From Emticicia sp965283955 (GTDB taxonomy: Bacteria > Bacteroidota > Bacteroidia > Cytophagales > Spirosomataceae), in NCBI GenBank assembly GCA_965283955.1, contig CBDIQW010000001.1:2232001-2296000 (forward strand): 64,000 nt of DNA, written 5' to 3'. The position numbers were made by a program, and so were the translations under genes. The first letter of the stretch is position 1, and each line of letters starts with the position of its first letter. Under the pieces are notes generated by a model. That model was not told where the DNA came from and searched no databases. It saw nothing but the letters and a program-made list of their open reading frames with translations. This document shows positions 37,294-45,267 of this stretch, one piece after another.

Positions 37294-39558
37294 TTACAAC
37301 CTCACTTTCACCGCCAACAAGAAATTTGTACCTGCTTGCGGGTAATAGAAGTTTTCAGTAGTCACTTGCTTATCGTAGATATAACTATACGTATAGCCAT
37401 TCGATTCATACAAGTGATTGAAAACATTATTAACTAACAAACTGAAAGTCAACTCTTTAAAAATCGGGCGGCGTTCCGCTTTTGGTTTCACCGAATAACT
37501 CGCTCTAATATCATTAACAAAAAACGCATCAAGGCTACGATTATCGTCCGATGTATTATCCATAAATTGCTTGCTTACGTATTTTGTCATTAATGCCAAT
37601 TCAACGTTTTTAACAGGATTATATGAAAGTTGTCCGCCAGCAATCAAATTTGGTGAAAATGAAATATCAGTTTTTGATAAACTATTTATTTGATTCGCAT
37701 CACCATCATAATTCACAATCGTTTCCGTGAAATTCTTTATTTTATTTTGGCTAAAAGTGGTGTTAGCCGATAAAGCCCATTGTGGAGCGAACTTCCAGTT
37801 CGCCATCAACTCCAAACCTGCACGATAACTTTGTGGCACATTTACTCTGATTGCATTTCCAACATCATTTACTTGCCCTGTCAACACCAACTGATTTTTA
37901 TAATTCATGTAATAGAAATTTGCATCAAAGCTTAATTTTTGTCCAGCCGTGCGATAACCGATTTCCAAATCACGCAATGTTTCAGCCAAAGGAGCTTGAG
38001 CATTATCTACAAAATCTTGGCGGCTTGGTTCTTTATTTCCAACTGCATAAGAAGCATAAACCGATGAAGTTTTACTCAATTGATAATTCACGCCAAATTT
38101 TGGATTAAAAAACTGATAGTTAGATTGTTGCGTAATATCAGCTCGGTCATCGTTCACACCTCTTATGTCATAATTAACTGTGCGATATTGCAAATCACCA
38201 AAGAAATTCAAAGCTTCTGATACTTGATAATAAGCTTTTGTGAAGATATTGAAATCAGTTTTTATTGAATTACTTTCGTACCAACGATAACGAATATTAG
38301 AGGTCGAAGCATTTTTTGCCCATATGATTTCGCCAAAATGGTCGCCATCGTATTTATTCCAACCGCCACCAATATTGGCTGAGAATTTCTTATTTGATTG
38401 ATAATCAAGCGAGTAAGTCACTCCATAAAAATCATTGTCGAGCCACTTTCTACGCACTAAATCAGTTCGTTTGATGGTATCTCTGCCAATAATTACATTT
38501 GGTAAGCCGTAATTAGAAAATGATTGACGCTCACGGTATTGTTCATAAAAACCTCGCCCCTTGGTGTAGTGCAAAGTTGGGTTGAATGTCCAATTATTCG
38601 TTAATTTAAACGAAGAAATCAACTGATAGTGGTCTTGCTGATAATCATCTACTTGATTATCATAAGTGTAAGGATTATAGGTTCGATTGGTTTTCAATAA
38701 ACTTTCAGGAACACCTTCCCAAGCCTGATACGTCTTTTCTTTCCCCGAAAAGGCATTGAATCTTACGAAATTATTTTTGCCATAATATCCTGCCGAAACA
38801 TAAAATGATTTCAAATCGGAAGCTGCACGGTCGATATAACCATCAGAGGTAATTTTTGATAATCGAGCATCGACAACAAAGTGATTATTGAGCAAACCAG
38901 TACTCGCCAATATATTGGTTTTCAAGGTATTGAAAGAACCCACCGAAAAATTAGTTTCGCCGTACGCATCTTGTTCGTAGCCTAACGTATTGATATTAAT
39001 ACTTGCACCGAATGCCCCCGCACCATTGGTCGAAGTTCCTACGCCACGCTGTACTTGAATACTTTGTGCCGACGAAGCAAAATCGGGCATATTTACCCAG
39101 AAAGTACCCTGTGATTCGGAGTCATTGTAAGGAATTCCGTTGAGCGTTACATTGATACGAGTCGGGTCAGTACCACGAATACGAATACCTGTATAGCCTA
39201 CGCCCGCACCTGCATCGGAAGTAACCACCACCGAAGGCAACTGATTAAGCAAAAATGGCATATCTTGTCCCAAATTTACTTTTTTGATGTCTTTTTGATA
39301 AACATTCGTAAACGCCATACCTGTTTTCTGATTGGCACGAGTAGCACTCACCACAACCTCATTGAGTTGTCTGATTGAAGTAGAATCTTGGGCATTGGCA
39401 GTTATCAGTGAACAGTAAACAGTAAGCAGTGAGAAAATGGCAATAAAACTTAATTGTTTTCGAGAAGATGAAAACAAGCGATAACCAATAACAAATAACG
39501 GTTCGCCGCCCGACCAATAACCAGTAACTGATGAATGAAATGTTGTTAATTTTTTCAT
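37294..39558 (-). CDS. TonB-dependent outer-membrane receptor under a TPP riboswitch (predicted thiamine uptake)
   Basis: This receptor has 754 residues from ATG 39558. The plug domain is about 70-190 (LNEVVVSATRANQKTG, LLNQLPSVVVTSDAGAG, TRINVTLNGIPYND). A 22-strand barrel follows and ends LLAVKVRL. A TPP riboswitch in its leader points to a role in thiamine or precursor uptake across the outer membrane. The signal peptide is abnormally long: MKKLTTF is separated from the hydrophobic core by about 30 residues encoded by intergenic-type repeat words (about 39450-39540). A TTG at 39579 is an alternative start but less likely. No pnuT-like gene follows. Confidence 0.88.
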   Translation of the reverse strand: MKKLTTFHSSVTGYWSGGEPLFVIGYRLFSSSRKQLSFIAIFSLLTVYCSLITANAQDSTSIRQLNEVVVSATRANQKTGMAFTNVYQKDIKKVNLGQDMPFLLNQLPSVVVTSDAGAGVGYTGIRIRGTDPTRINVTLNGIPYNDSESQGTFWVNMPDFASSAQSIQVQRGVGTSTNGAGAFGASININTLGYEQDAYGETNFSVGSFNTLKTNILASTGLLNNHFVVDARLSKITSDGYIDRAASDLKSFYVSAGYYGKNNFVRFNAFSGKEKTYQAWEGVPESLLKTNRTYNPYTYDNQVDDYQQDHYQLISSFKLTNNWTFNPTLHYTKGRGFYEQYRERQSFSNYGLPNVIIGRDTIKRTDLVRRKWLDNDFYGVTYSLDYQSNKKFSANIGGGWNKYDGDHFGEIIWAKNASTSNIRYRWYESNSIKTDFNIFTKAYYQVSEALNFFGDLQYRTVNYDIRGVNDDRADITQQSNYQFFNPKFGVNYQLSKTSSVYASYAVGNKEPSRQDFVDNAQAPLAETLRDLEIGYRTAGQKLSFDANFYYMNYKNQLVLTGQVNDVGNAIRVNVPQSYRAGLELMANWKFAPQWALSANTTFSQNKIKNFTETIVNYDGDANQINSLSKTDISFSPNLIAGGQLSYNPVKNVELALMTKYVSKQFMDNTSDDNRSLDAFFVNDIRASYSVKPKAERRPIFKELTFSLLVNNVFNHLYESNGYTYSYIYDKQVTTENFYYPQAGTNFLLAVKVRL

Positions 39559-39716
39559 TATTTTTGAAAGTTTTAACAACAGGAAAAAGGAGCAAAATCC
39601 TGTCGAAACTGCATGAGTCGCACGGAAATTCCGTCGGCTTGCCGTTTTGGTTTGACAAAATTTTAAATTGAATAAATTTAAGCACTCTTTCGGAGGTCAT
39701 GACTTTCCTAAAAGTA

Positions 39717-39804
39717 CTCTCTTTCCCTGCGGCGGCATTATCCGTGTACAGGTTCAATGGGTATAATCTCAGCCCGTTATTTTAAGGCACCCCTTTTGAG
39801 ATAA
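39717..39804 (-). promoter_or_regulatory. TPP (THI-box) riboswitch
   Basis: On the minus strand the canonical elements occur in order: GGGGTGCC (about 39795-39788), GGCTGAGAT (39774-39766), TTGAACCTGT (39757-39748), GGATAATGCC (39743-39734) and a closing AGGGAAAG. The spacing is normal for the TPP aptamer. It ends about 160 nt before the receptor ATG. A TTACTTTG box at about 39814-39821 would start transcription just upstream. It should lower receptor expression when thiamine pyrophosphate is plentiful; the expression platform is not obvious. Confidence 0.95.
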
Positions 39805-39954
39805 GTTCTGCAAAGTAAACGTTTTTTTTAGAAAACTTGTTTATCTTAGTGTAGAAATTTATTGTAAAAACAAGTTTATATTCACACAAAAAACTGACTA
39901 TAAGATAGTTATATTTCAATTAATTGTATTAAATAAAAAGCCCAAGCAAAATAT

Positions 39955-40251
39955 ATGAGCCAATTTATGGTCGAGTTTGAATTGCCAAACCCATTTCCAG
40001 AGAAATTAATTATAAAAATTCCTGCCCAACGAATGATGGTAAATCAGCTTTTGGAAGATGGAAAAATACAATCTTACGCCCTATCAATGGACCGTGACCG
40101 CCTTTGGTGCGTGGTCAACGCCGATGATGAATTGGAAGTAATGCGAATTATAGGCGAGTTCCCGCTCATCGAATACATGCACCCGACTATCACCGAACTC
40201 ATGTTTAATAATGCCGTGGTGATGAAAGTACCTTCTTTTTCGTTGAACTAA
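39955..40251 (+). CDS. Small muconolactone isomerase-like protein
   Basis: This 98-residue cytoplasmic protein has a dimeric alpha/beta-barrel (ferredoxin-like) pattern: an FMVEFELP strand, a helix with PAQRMMVNQLLEDGKIQSYAL, a DRLWCVVNADDELEVMRII strand-helix and a terminal YMHPTITELMF segment. It resembles the MIase/YciI-type fold. Catalysis is not evident and the role is unknown. ATG 39955 is 150 nt from the riboswitch on the other strand. The barnase-like gene follows 67 nt after its stop, so co-transcription is possible. Confidence 0.65.
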   Translation: MSQFMVEFELPNPFPEKLIIKIPAQRMMVNQLLEDGKIQSYALSMDRDRLWCVVNADDELEVMRIIGEFPLIEYMHPTITELMFNNAVVMKVPSFSLN

Positions 40252-40260
40252 AACCTCCAA

Positions 40261-40292
40261 CCGACCCATCGGACTGCCGACCCATCGGACTG
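40261..40292. repeat. 16-nt tandem duplication
   Basis: CCGACCCATCGGACTG occurs twice head to tail with no mismatch. Each unit contains the near-palindrome CCGACCCATCGG. It lies just before a purine-rich ribosome-binding site (AAAGGAG, 40298-40304) for the barnase-like gene. Confidence 0.8.
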
Positions 40293-40318
40293 CCATAAAG
40301 GAGAAAAAAACTACTATT

Positions 40319-40789
40319 GTGAATAAGTTTTTAAGAAATACACTTTTCGTTGTCGGATTAATTAGTCAGATTTTTTTGGGTTGCCGACAAACTCAAAAAC
40401 AAGAAACATACAAAGCGGCTGAGCCAACAACGCAACAAACTGAGCAAAAAGAAAGTAAAAAAGACAAAAAATCTGACGAGAATACTTCTGATTATCAGCC
40501 GAATAGACAAGGTAAGATTCCGCAGAAAGTCTATGAAGTACTGAAATATATCAAAGAAAATGGCGAAGCTCCCGATGGCTATGTAGGCGGACGAAAATTT
40601 GGAAACTACGAAAAACAGCTTCCCCAAAAAGATGAAAACGGACGTAGAATCAATTACCAAGAGTGGGATGTAAATCCCAAACAACAAGGCCGAAATAGGG
40701 GGGCAGAACGGCTCGTAACTGGCTCTAATAACAAAGCCTATTATACCAAAAATCATTATAAGACATTTATTGAAATTGAATCAAAATGA
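40319..40789 (+). CDS. Barnase-like guanyl-specific ribonuclease lipoprotein
   Basis: This 156-residue protein starts at GTG 40319. A signal peptide ends in a lipobox-like IFLGC (Cys22). A charged low-complexity linker (about 25-62) precedes the microbial RNase N1/T1 domain (about 65-154). The barnase catalytic residues align: Glu115 in YQEWDVN (barnase Glu73), Arg131 in GAERLVTG (Arg83/87 region) and His146 in KNHYKTFIEI (His102). Activity should be RNA cleavage after G. The barstar-family gene follows 67 nt downstream. Membrane anchoring is unusual; barnase itself is freely secreted. The assignment rests on motif order and the paired inhibitor. Confidence 0.85.
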   Translation: MNKFLRNTLFVVGLISQIFLGCRQTQKQETYKAAEPTTQQTEQKESKKDKKSDENTSDYQPNRQGKIPQKVYEVLKYIKENGEAPDGYVGGRKFGNYEKQLPQKDENGRRINYQEWDVNPKQQGRNRGAERLVTGSNNKAYYTKNHYKTFIEIESK

Positions 40790-40856
40790 TTGCAATTTTC
40801 TAATTTTCGGAAATTATTCACTCATTCGTTCATGCACTCATCCATTTATTAATTTT

Positions 40857-41278
40857 ATGTCTAATTTCCTTATAACCAATAGTTTAGAAGCACTAAATGG
40901 CTATCATATCGCTCAGATTGATGGCCAAAAGCACATACACTCAGAGGTTTTTACGAAGAAGTAGCCAAAGTTCTCAATTTCCCCGAATATTTTGGATTTA
41001 ACCTCGACTCGTTCGACGAAATGCTCAACGATTTATCGTGGTTGGAGCAGACAAAAATTGTGATTTACATCACCAATTCTGATTCATTCGTAGAAAAAGA
41101 ACGCAATCCTGATAAATTACCGACATTACTCGATCTGCTCGACGCCACTTGCGAAGACTGGAAATGGATTGACGAAGACGATGAAATCAGTAAGAAAGAA
41201 TTGATTGTGGCTTTCTCGCCAAGCGAACGTATCACCAAACTACTTGATAATCAAGAGATTAGTTATGAGGTAAAATAA
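40857..41278 (+). CDS. Barstar-family ribonuclease inhibitor (frameshifted)
   Basis: The repaired protein has about 141 residues. The start MSNFLITNSLEALNGYHIAQ is in one frame (ATG 40857) and stops at 40964. The continuation GFYEEVAKVLNFPEYFGFNLDS, the barstar core that contacts the RNase active site, is in the next frame and runs to 41278. One base missing around 40944-40946 restores the frame. Barstar inhibits barnase-type RNases by plugging the active site with an acidic helix; the helix after YFGFNLDSFDEML is acidic. It sits directly after the barnase-like gene, which supports an immunity role. Confidence 0.85.
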
Positions 41279-41289
41279 AGTATCTGCCA

Positions 41290-41790
41290 ATGTCGCAATC
41301 TTACACACTACGCCAATGGCAATCGGGCGATGAAGAATCGCTCACAAAAAATGCCAATAACTATAATATTTGGCGAAATCTGAAAGATATTTTTCCGCAT
41401 CCTTACACCATCGAAGAAGCACATGGTTGGGTAAGAATTGCACAAAATTCACCGGAAACCTTTGCGATTGTGGTTGATAATGAAGCAGTTGGCGGCATCG
41501 GTATTTTGCTAAAAGATGATATTTACCGAAAAAATGCCGAAATCGGTTATTGGTTGGGCGAAGCACATTGGGGAAAAGGCATTATCTCATCAGCCATCAC
41601 CGAAATTGTTGAATATGCCTTCAAAAACTACGATATTCACCGAATTTACGCAGGCGTTTTTGAATATAACCTCGCCTCTATGCGAGTTTTAGAGAAAGCA
41701 GGTTTTCATAAAGAAGCCATTCTAAAACAATCGCTTTTCAAAGAAGGAAAATTTTATGATGAGCATATTTTTGTGAGATTTCGGGCATGA
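41290..41790 (+). CDS. GNAT-family N-acetyltransferase, RimJ/RimL-like
   Basis: This 166-residue enzyme transfers acetyl from acetyl-CoA. The acetyl-CoA pyrophosphate loop is in EAHWGKGIISSAI (about 95-107), preceded by the AEIGYWLG strand. The RimJ/RimL type is shown by the N-terminal YTLRQWQSGDEESL and by YNLASMRVLEKAGF. Substrates of this subgroup are ribosomal-protein N-termini, amino sugars or antibiotics; none can be chosen here. ATG 41290 is 11 nt past the barstar stop, so it may be in the same transcript. Confidence 0.88.
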   Translation: MSQSYTLRQWQSGDEESLTKNANNYNIWRNLKDIFPHPYTIEEAHGWVRIAQNSPETFAIVVDNEAVGGIGILLKDDIYRKNAEIGYWLGEAHWGKGIISSAITEIVEYAFKNYDIHRIYAGVFEYNLASMRVLEKAGFHKEAILKQSLFKEGKFYDEHIFVRFRA

Positions 41791-41823
41791 AAAAGCTCTC
41801 ACAAATGCTTTGTGAGAGCTTTT
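41791..41823. terminator. Bidirectional terminator between convergent genes
   Basis: The arms AAAAGCTCTCACAAA and TTTGTGAGAGCTTTT pair exactly around a three-base loop. It lies between the GNAT gene and the DUF2911 gene. Confidence 0.9.
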
Positions 41824-41845
41824 AGTATTTGATAATTATCTTGAT

Positions 41846-42370
41846 TTACAAACCAATCGGCACTTTTACTTCTGTGTTATCCCAACGCAAAATCATTTCT
41901 GCACCAGTGGCGGCAGCAGCAAAATCTATTTTAAATTGTTCCATCATTTCGGCTGATTTTCCAACAGGTACATCTACTCTTAGAACATCTTTTTTCTCAT
42001 CGTAATTTGTTCCCCATTGTCCAGTTTCGCTGTTTAAGATAATTGTCCACTTATCAGTATTCGGAATTGTCCAAAGCGTGTATTTTCCTGCTTTTAAGGT
42101 TTTATCGCCTACTTTAATATCTTGTTTTACATCAAAAATCGTAGCTTCGTTTGCTCCAGTACGCCAAACTTCACCATAAGGCAATAATTTCCCAAAAATC
42201 TCACGTCCCTTTTTGTAAGGTCGGCAATAGTCAACTTGCACAGTTAGTCCATTTTGGTCGAACTTTGCGGTTTCGGCTGGACTTTTACTCTTTGTGAAAG
42301 TTTTTAAACCAAAGAAAGCAACCACCAAAACGGCAGCAATAATCAAAACAATTTTTACGATTTTGTTCAT
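41846..42370 (-). CDS. DUF2911-family membrane-anchored protein
   Basis: This protein has 174 residues from ATG 42370 (an upstream start at 42427 would add 19 residues before the membrane segment). One N-terminal helix (about 4-24, VKIVLIIAAVLVVAFFGL) is either a signal anchor or an uncleaved signal. The periplasmic domain carries the family's conserved stretches VDYCRPYKKGREIFGKLLPYG, WRTGANEATIF, LKAGKYTLWTIP and WGTNYDEKKDVLRV. The function of DUF2911 is unknown. It is monocistronic, convergent with the GNAT gene and divergent from mutL. Confidence 0.85.
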   Translation of the reverse strand: MNKIVKIVLIIAAVLVVAFFGLKTFTKSKSPAETAKFDQNGLTVQVDYCRPYKKGREIFGKLLPYGEVWRTGANEATIFDVKQDIKVGDKTLKAGKYTLWTIPNTDKWTIILNSETGQWGTNYDEKKDVLRVDVPVGKSAEMMEQFKIDFAAAATGAEMILRWDNTEVKVPIGL

Positions 42371-42661
42371 TTTTGAAAGGGGTTTAATTTCTCTAATGAA
42401 ACAACGTATCGTATTAGAATAGTTCAAAGAAAACTCGACATAATACTGTCTTATTTTATAAACTAATAAACTATTTCTTAGTCAATAGTGTATCAAAAGT
42501 CGATTTTAGGAGTTTTCTCAAAAAAAAATCAGATTATTCAATGATTTCCCCTCGAAAAGCGACAAATTTGCATTAAGCGAACAGTTTTTAATTTTCAAGT
42601 GTTTATATTATTGTGTTGACAAAGCCTTGTCAACTTTGAATTTGTTATAAGGATTTTACTG

Positions 42662-44584
42662 ATGCTCGATATTATTCATTTACTACCCGACTCGATAGCC
42701 AATCAGATTGCAGCAGGAGAAGTTGTGCAGCGACCAGCGTCGGTGGTGAAAGAACTTTTGGAAAATTCGATTGATGCCCGTGCCAATAATATACAATTGA
42801 TTGTAAAAGATGCAGGGCGAACGCTCATTCAGGTAATTGATGACGGCATGGGAATGTCTGCCACGGATGCTCGTATGAGTTTCGAGCGACACGCTACTTC
42901 AAAAATCCGCACGGCTGATGACCTTTTTTCGATTCTGACAATGGGTTTTCGTGGCGAAGCGTTGGCTTCTATTGCGGCCATTGCCCAAGTAGAATTACGT
43001 AGCCGCCGAATGATTGACGAAGTAGGCACAATGATTCGTATCGAAGGCTCTGAACTCAAAAGCCAAGAATCGGTTTCTTGCCCGAAAGGCACGAATTTTC
43101 AAGTAAAGAATTTATTTTTCAATGTTCCTGCTCGACGAAACTTCTTGAAGTCGAATCCAGTCGAGATGAAACATATTCTTGACGAATTTCAACGAGTTTC
43201 GCTGGCTCACCCAGATATTAATTTTACTCTTTATCATAATGATGTAGAAGTTTATAACCTTCCTGCGGGAAAACTCAGCCGAAGAATTGTTGATATATTT
43301 GGAAAAGCTTATCGTGAACAATTGGCAAGCTGCGAAGAAGAAACCCCATTTGTGAATATTTCGGGATACGTCGGAAAACCAGAATCAGCCAAAAAAGGGA
43401 GAGGAGAGCAGTTTTTCTTTGTAAACAAGCGGTTTATCAAGCATAATTATCTGCACCATGCCGTCTTAAGTGCTTTTGAAGCAACTATTCCCGAAGGAAG
43501 CAGTCCTTTTTATGTGTTATTTATCGAAATCGACCCATCGCACGTTGATATCAATATTCATCCTACTAAAACTGAGATAAAGTTCGATGACGAACGAGCT
43601 GTTTACGCCATTATTCGTTCGGCAGTCAGAAGAGCCATCGGAGTTTATAACCTTACACCAACAATTGATTTTGAGTCAGATATAAATTTCGGAAATCTTA
43701 CCAATACTAATCGTTTTACCGATTCGCCAAATCCTATTAGTTCATCATTTTCGGGCTTATCTGATTTTGAAAATGCTCGACCTTCGTCGCAACAAGGCTC
43801 GTATCAACCACAGAGAGATGATGTTTATCGAGAAAAGCGGGATCAACGTGATAATGCCTCTTCAAATACCGAAAACTGGCGAAAACTTTTTGATGGTTTA
43901 GAAGGTTTCAAGCCCAACAATCAAGCAAGTTTAGGGTTTGACCCTGAACCAATGACGATGGGCAGTAAAGCCAATGATATTTCGGACGAAAGCCGTAGAA
44001 TTGCCGAAATCCAAGAAATTAGTGCAATTCAGATACAAAACCGTTTCATTGTAGCACAAGCCAAAAGTGGTATGATGCTCATTGACCAAAGAGCAGCTTA
44101 TGAGCGAATTTTGTACGAAAAATATTACAACAATTTAAAGAACAAAAAATCGTTTACTCAACAACTCCTTTTTCCGAAAACCTTAGATTTACAGCCCGCC
44201 GATTATCAGTTGGTCATGGAAATTCAAGAGGAAATAAAAGCATTAGGCTTTTCGTTTGAAGAATTTGGACAACATACCATTAAAATTAATGGTGTTCCGC
44301 CCGAAGTACAAGAAGAAAACGAAAAAGAGATTTTTGAAGGTTTAGTACAACAATACAAAACTAATCAGACTGATTTGCAGTTAGATAGATTAGAAAATGT
44401 AGCTCGTTCGTTCTCGAAGCGTTCGTCATCGAAATATATGAGTGAGCTCTCAAAAATTGAGATAAACTTGCTAATCCATCAGCTTTTCGAGACTGCTGTA
44501 CCAAGCTATACACCTAATGGTGAACCAATTATGACTATTTTGTCGTTAGACCAATTAGCAGAATTACTGAATCGCAAACAGTAA
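42662..44584 (+). CDS. mutL: DNA mismatch repair protein MutL
   Basis: This 640-residue GHKL ATPase couples MutS mismatch recognition to strand removal. The ATPase motifs are ELLENSIDAR, DDGMGM and GFRGEALASIAA. The transducer domain has NIHPTKTEIKF. A low-complexity linker (about 345-450) leads to the C-terminal dimerisation domain. There, at the position of the endonuclease metal motif DQHA(X2)E(X4)E, the sequence is DQRAAYERILYE, so Arg replaces the His. Whether the nicking activity survives is uncertain. ATG 42662 precedes the standard MutL start. Two rhomboid genes follow at 42 nt and may share the transcript. Confidence 0.95.
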   Translation: MLDIIHLLPDSIANQIAAGEVVQRPASVVKELLENSIDARANNIQLIVKDAGRTLIQVIDDGMGMSATDARMSFERHATSKIRTADDLFSILTMGFRGEALASIAAIAQVELRSRRMIDEVGTMIRIEGSELKSQESVSCPKGTNFQVKNLFFNVPARRNFLKSNPVEMKHILDEFQRVSLAHPDINFTLYHNDVEVYNLPAGKLSRRIVDIFGKAYREQLASCEEETPFVNISGYVGKPESAKKGRGEQFFFVNKRFIKHNYLHHAVLSAFEATIPEGSSPFYVLFIEIDPSHVDINIHPTKTEIKFDDERAVYAIIRSAVRRAIGVYNLTPTIDFESDINFGNLTNTNRFTDSPNPISSSFSGLSDFENARPSSQQGSYQPQRDDVYREKRDQRDNASSNTENWRKLFDGLEGFKPNNQASLGFDPEPMTMGSKANDISDESRRIAEIQEISAIQIQNRFIVAQAKSGMMLIDQRAAYERILYEKYYNNLKNKKSFTQQLLFPKTLDLQPADYQLVMEIQEEIKALGFSFEEFGQHTIKINGVPPEVQEENEKEIFEGLVQQYKTNQTDLQLDRLENVARSFSKRSSSKYMSELSKIEINLLIHQLFETAVPSYTPNGEPIMTILSLDQLAELLNRKQ

Positions 44585-44626
44585 TTTTGAGTTTAACGAA
44601 AATGCTATTTTAACCTAAATTACAAT

Positions 44627-45265
44627 ATGTTTCAAGTTACACCCGTTGTTCGTAACTTATTGATAGCAAATATTGCTGTTTATTTTGTACAGAGTTTTCT
44701 AAGAATAGATTTAGCCACAATTTTTGGTTATCATAGTTTCTCTCTGCATGAGATGGGACTTTTCAATCCTATTCAGATTTTTACATATATGTTTTTACAT
44801 TCAGGTACAGGGCATATATTTAGCAATATGTTTGGTTTATTTATGTTTGGGCCAATGCTCGAAAGCTTCTTAGGCAGTAAGCGTTTTTTGATTTTGTATA
44901 TTGTATCGGGTATTGGGGCCTGTTTACTTCATGGAGCAATCAACCTCTACGAAATTTCACAATTTGCTGTCGATTCTCCCGAATATACAATGATGATGAG
45001 TATTCCGATGGTAGGAGCTTCGGGAGCAATTTTTGGGATGTTAGGGGCATTTGCAAGATTATTTCCTAATACCGAAATGATAATTTTTCCACTTCCGATA
45101 CCTGTGAAAGCAAAATATTTAGTATCTTTATATGCTCTTTTCGAGATTTTCTCGGGTGTATCTAACATCACACCAGGCGTTGCCCATTTTGCTCATATTG
45201 GTGGCTTGATTTTTGGTATATTATTGATTAATTATTGGAACAAAAAGAAAGATAGATTCTATTAA
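44627..45265 (+). CDS. Rhomboid-family intramembrane serine protease
   Basis: This 212-residue six-helix membrane protein cleaves substrates within the bilayer. The catalytic Ser is in GASGAIFGMLG and the catalytic His in the last helix, VAHFAHIGGLIFG. The L1/TM2 hallmark YMFLHSGTGHIFSNM supplies the oxyanion residues. The substrate is unknown. It stands between mutL and a second rhomboid gene, separated from the latter by only 2 nt, so the two rhomboids are co-transcribed. Confidence 0.9.
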   Translation: MFQVTPVVRNLLIANIAVYFVQSFLRIDLATIFGYHSFSLHEMGLFNPIQIFTYMFLHSGTGHIFSNMFGLFMFGPMLESFLGSKRFLILYIVSGIGACLLHGAINLYEISQFAVDSPEYTMMMSIPMVGASGAIFGMLGAFARLFPNTEMIIFPLPIPVKAKYLVSLYALFEIFSGVSNITPGVAHFAHIGGLIFGILLINYWNKKKDRFY

Positions 45266-45267
45266 CA

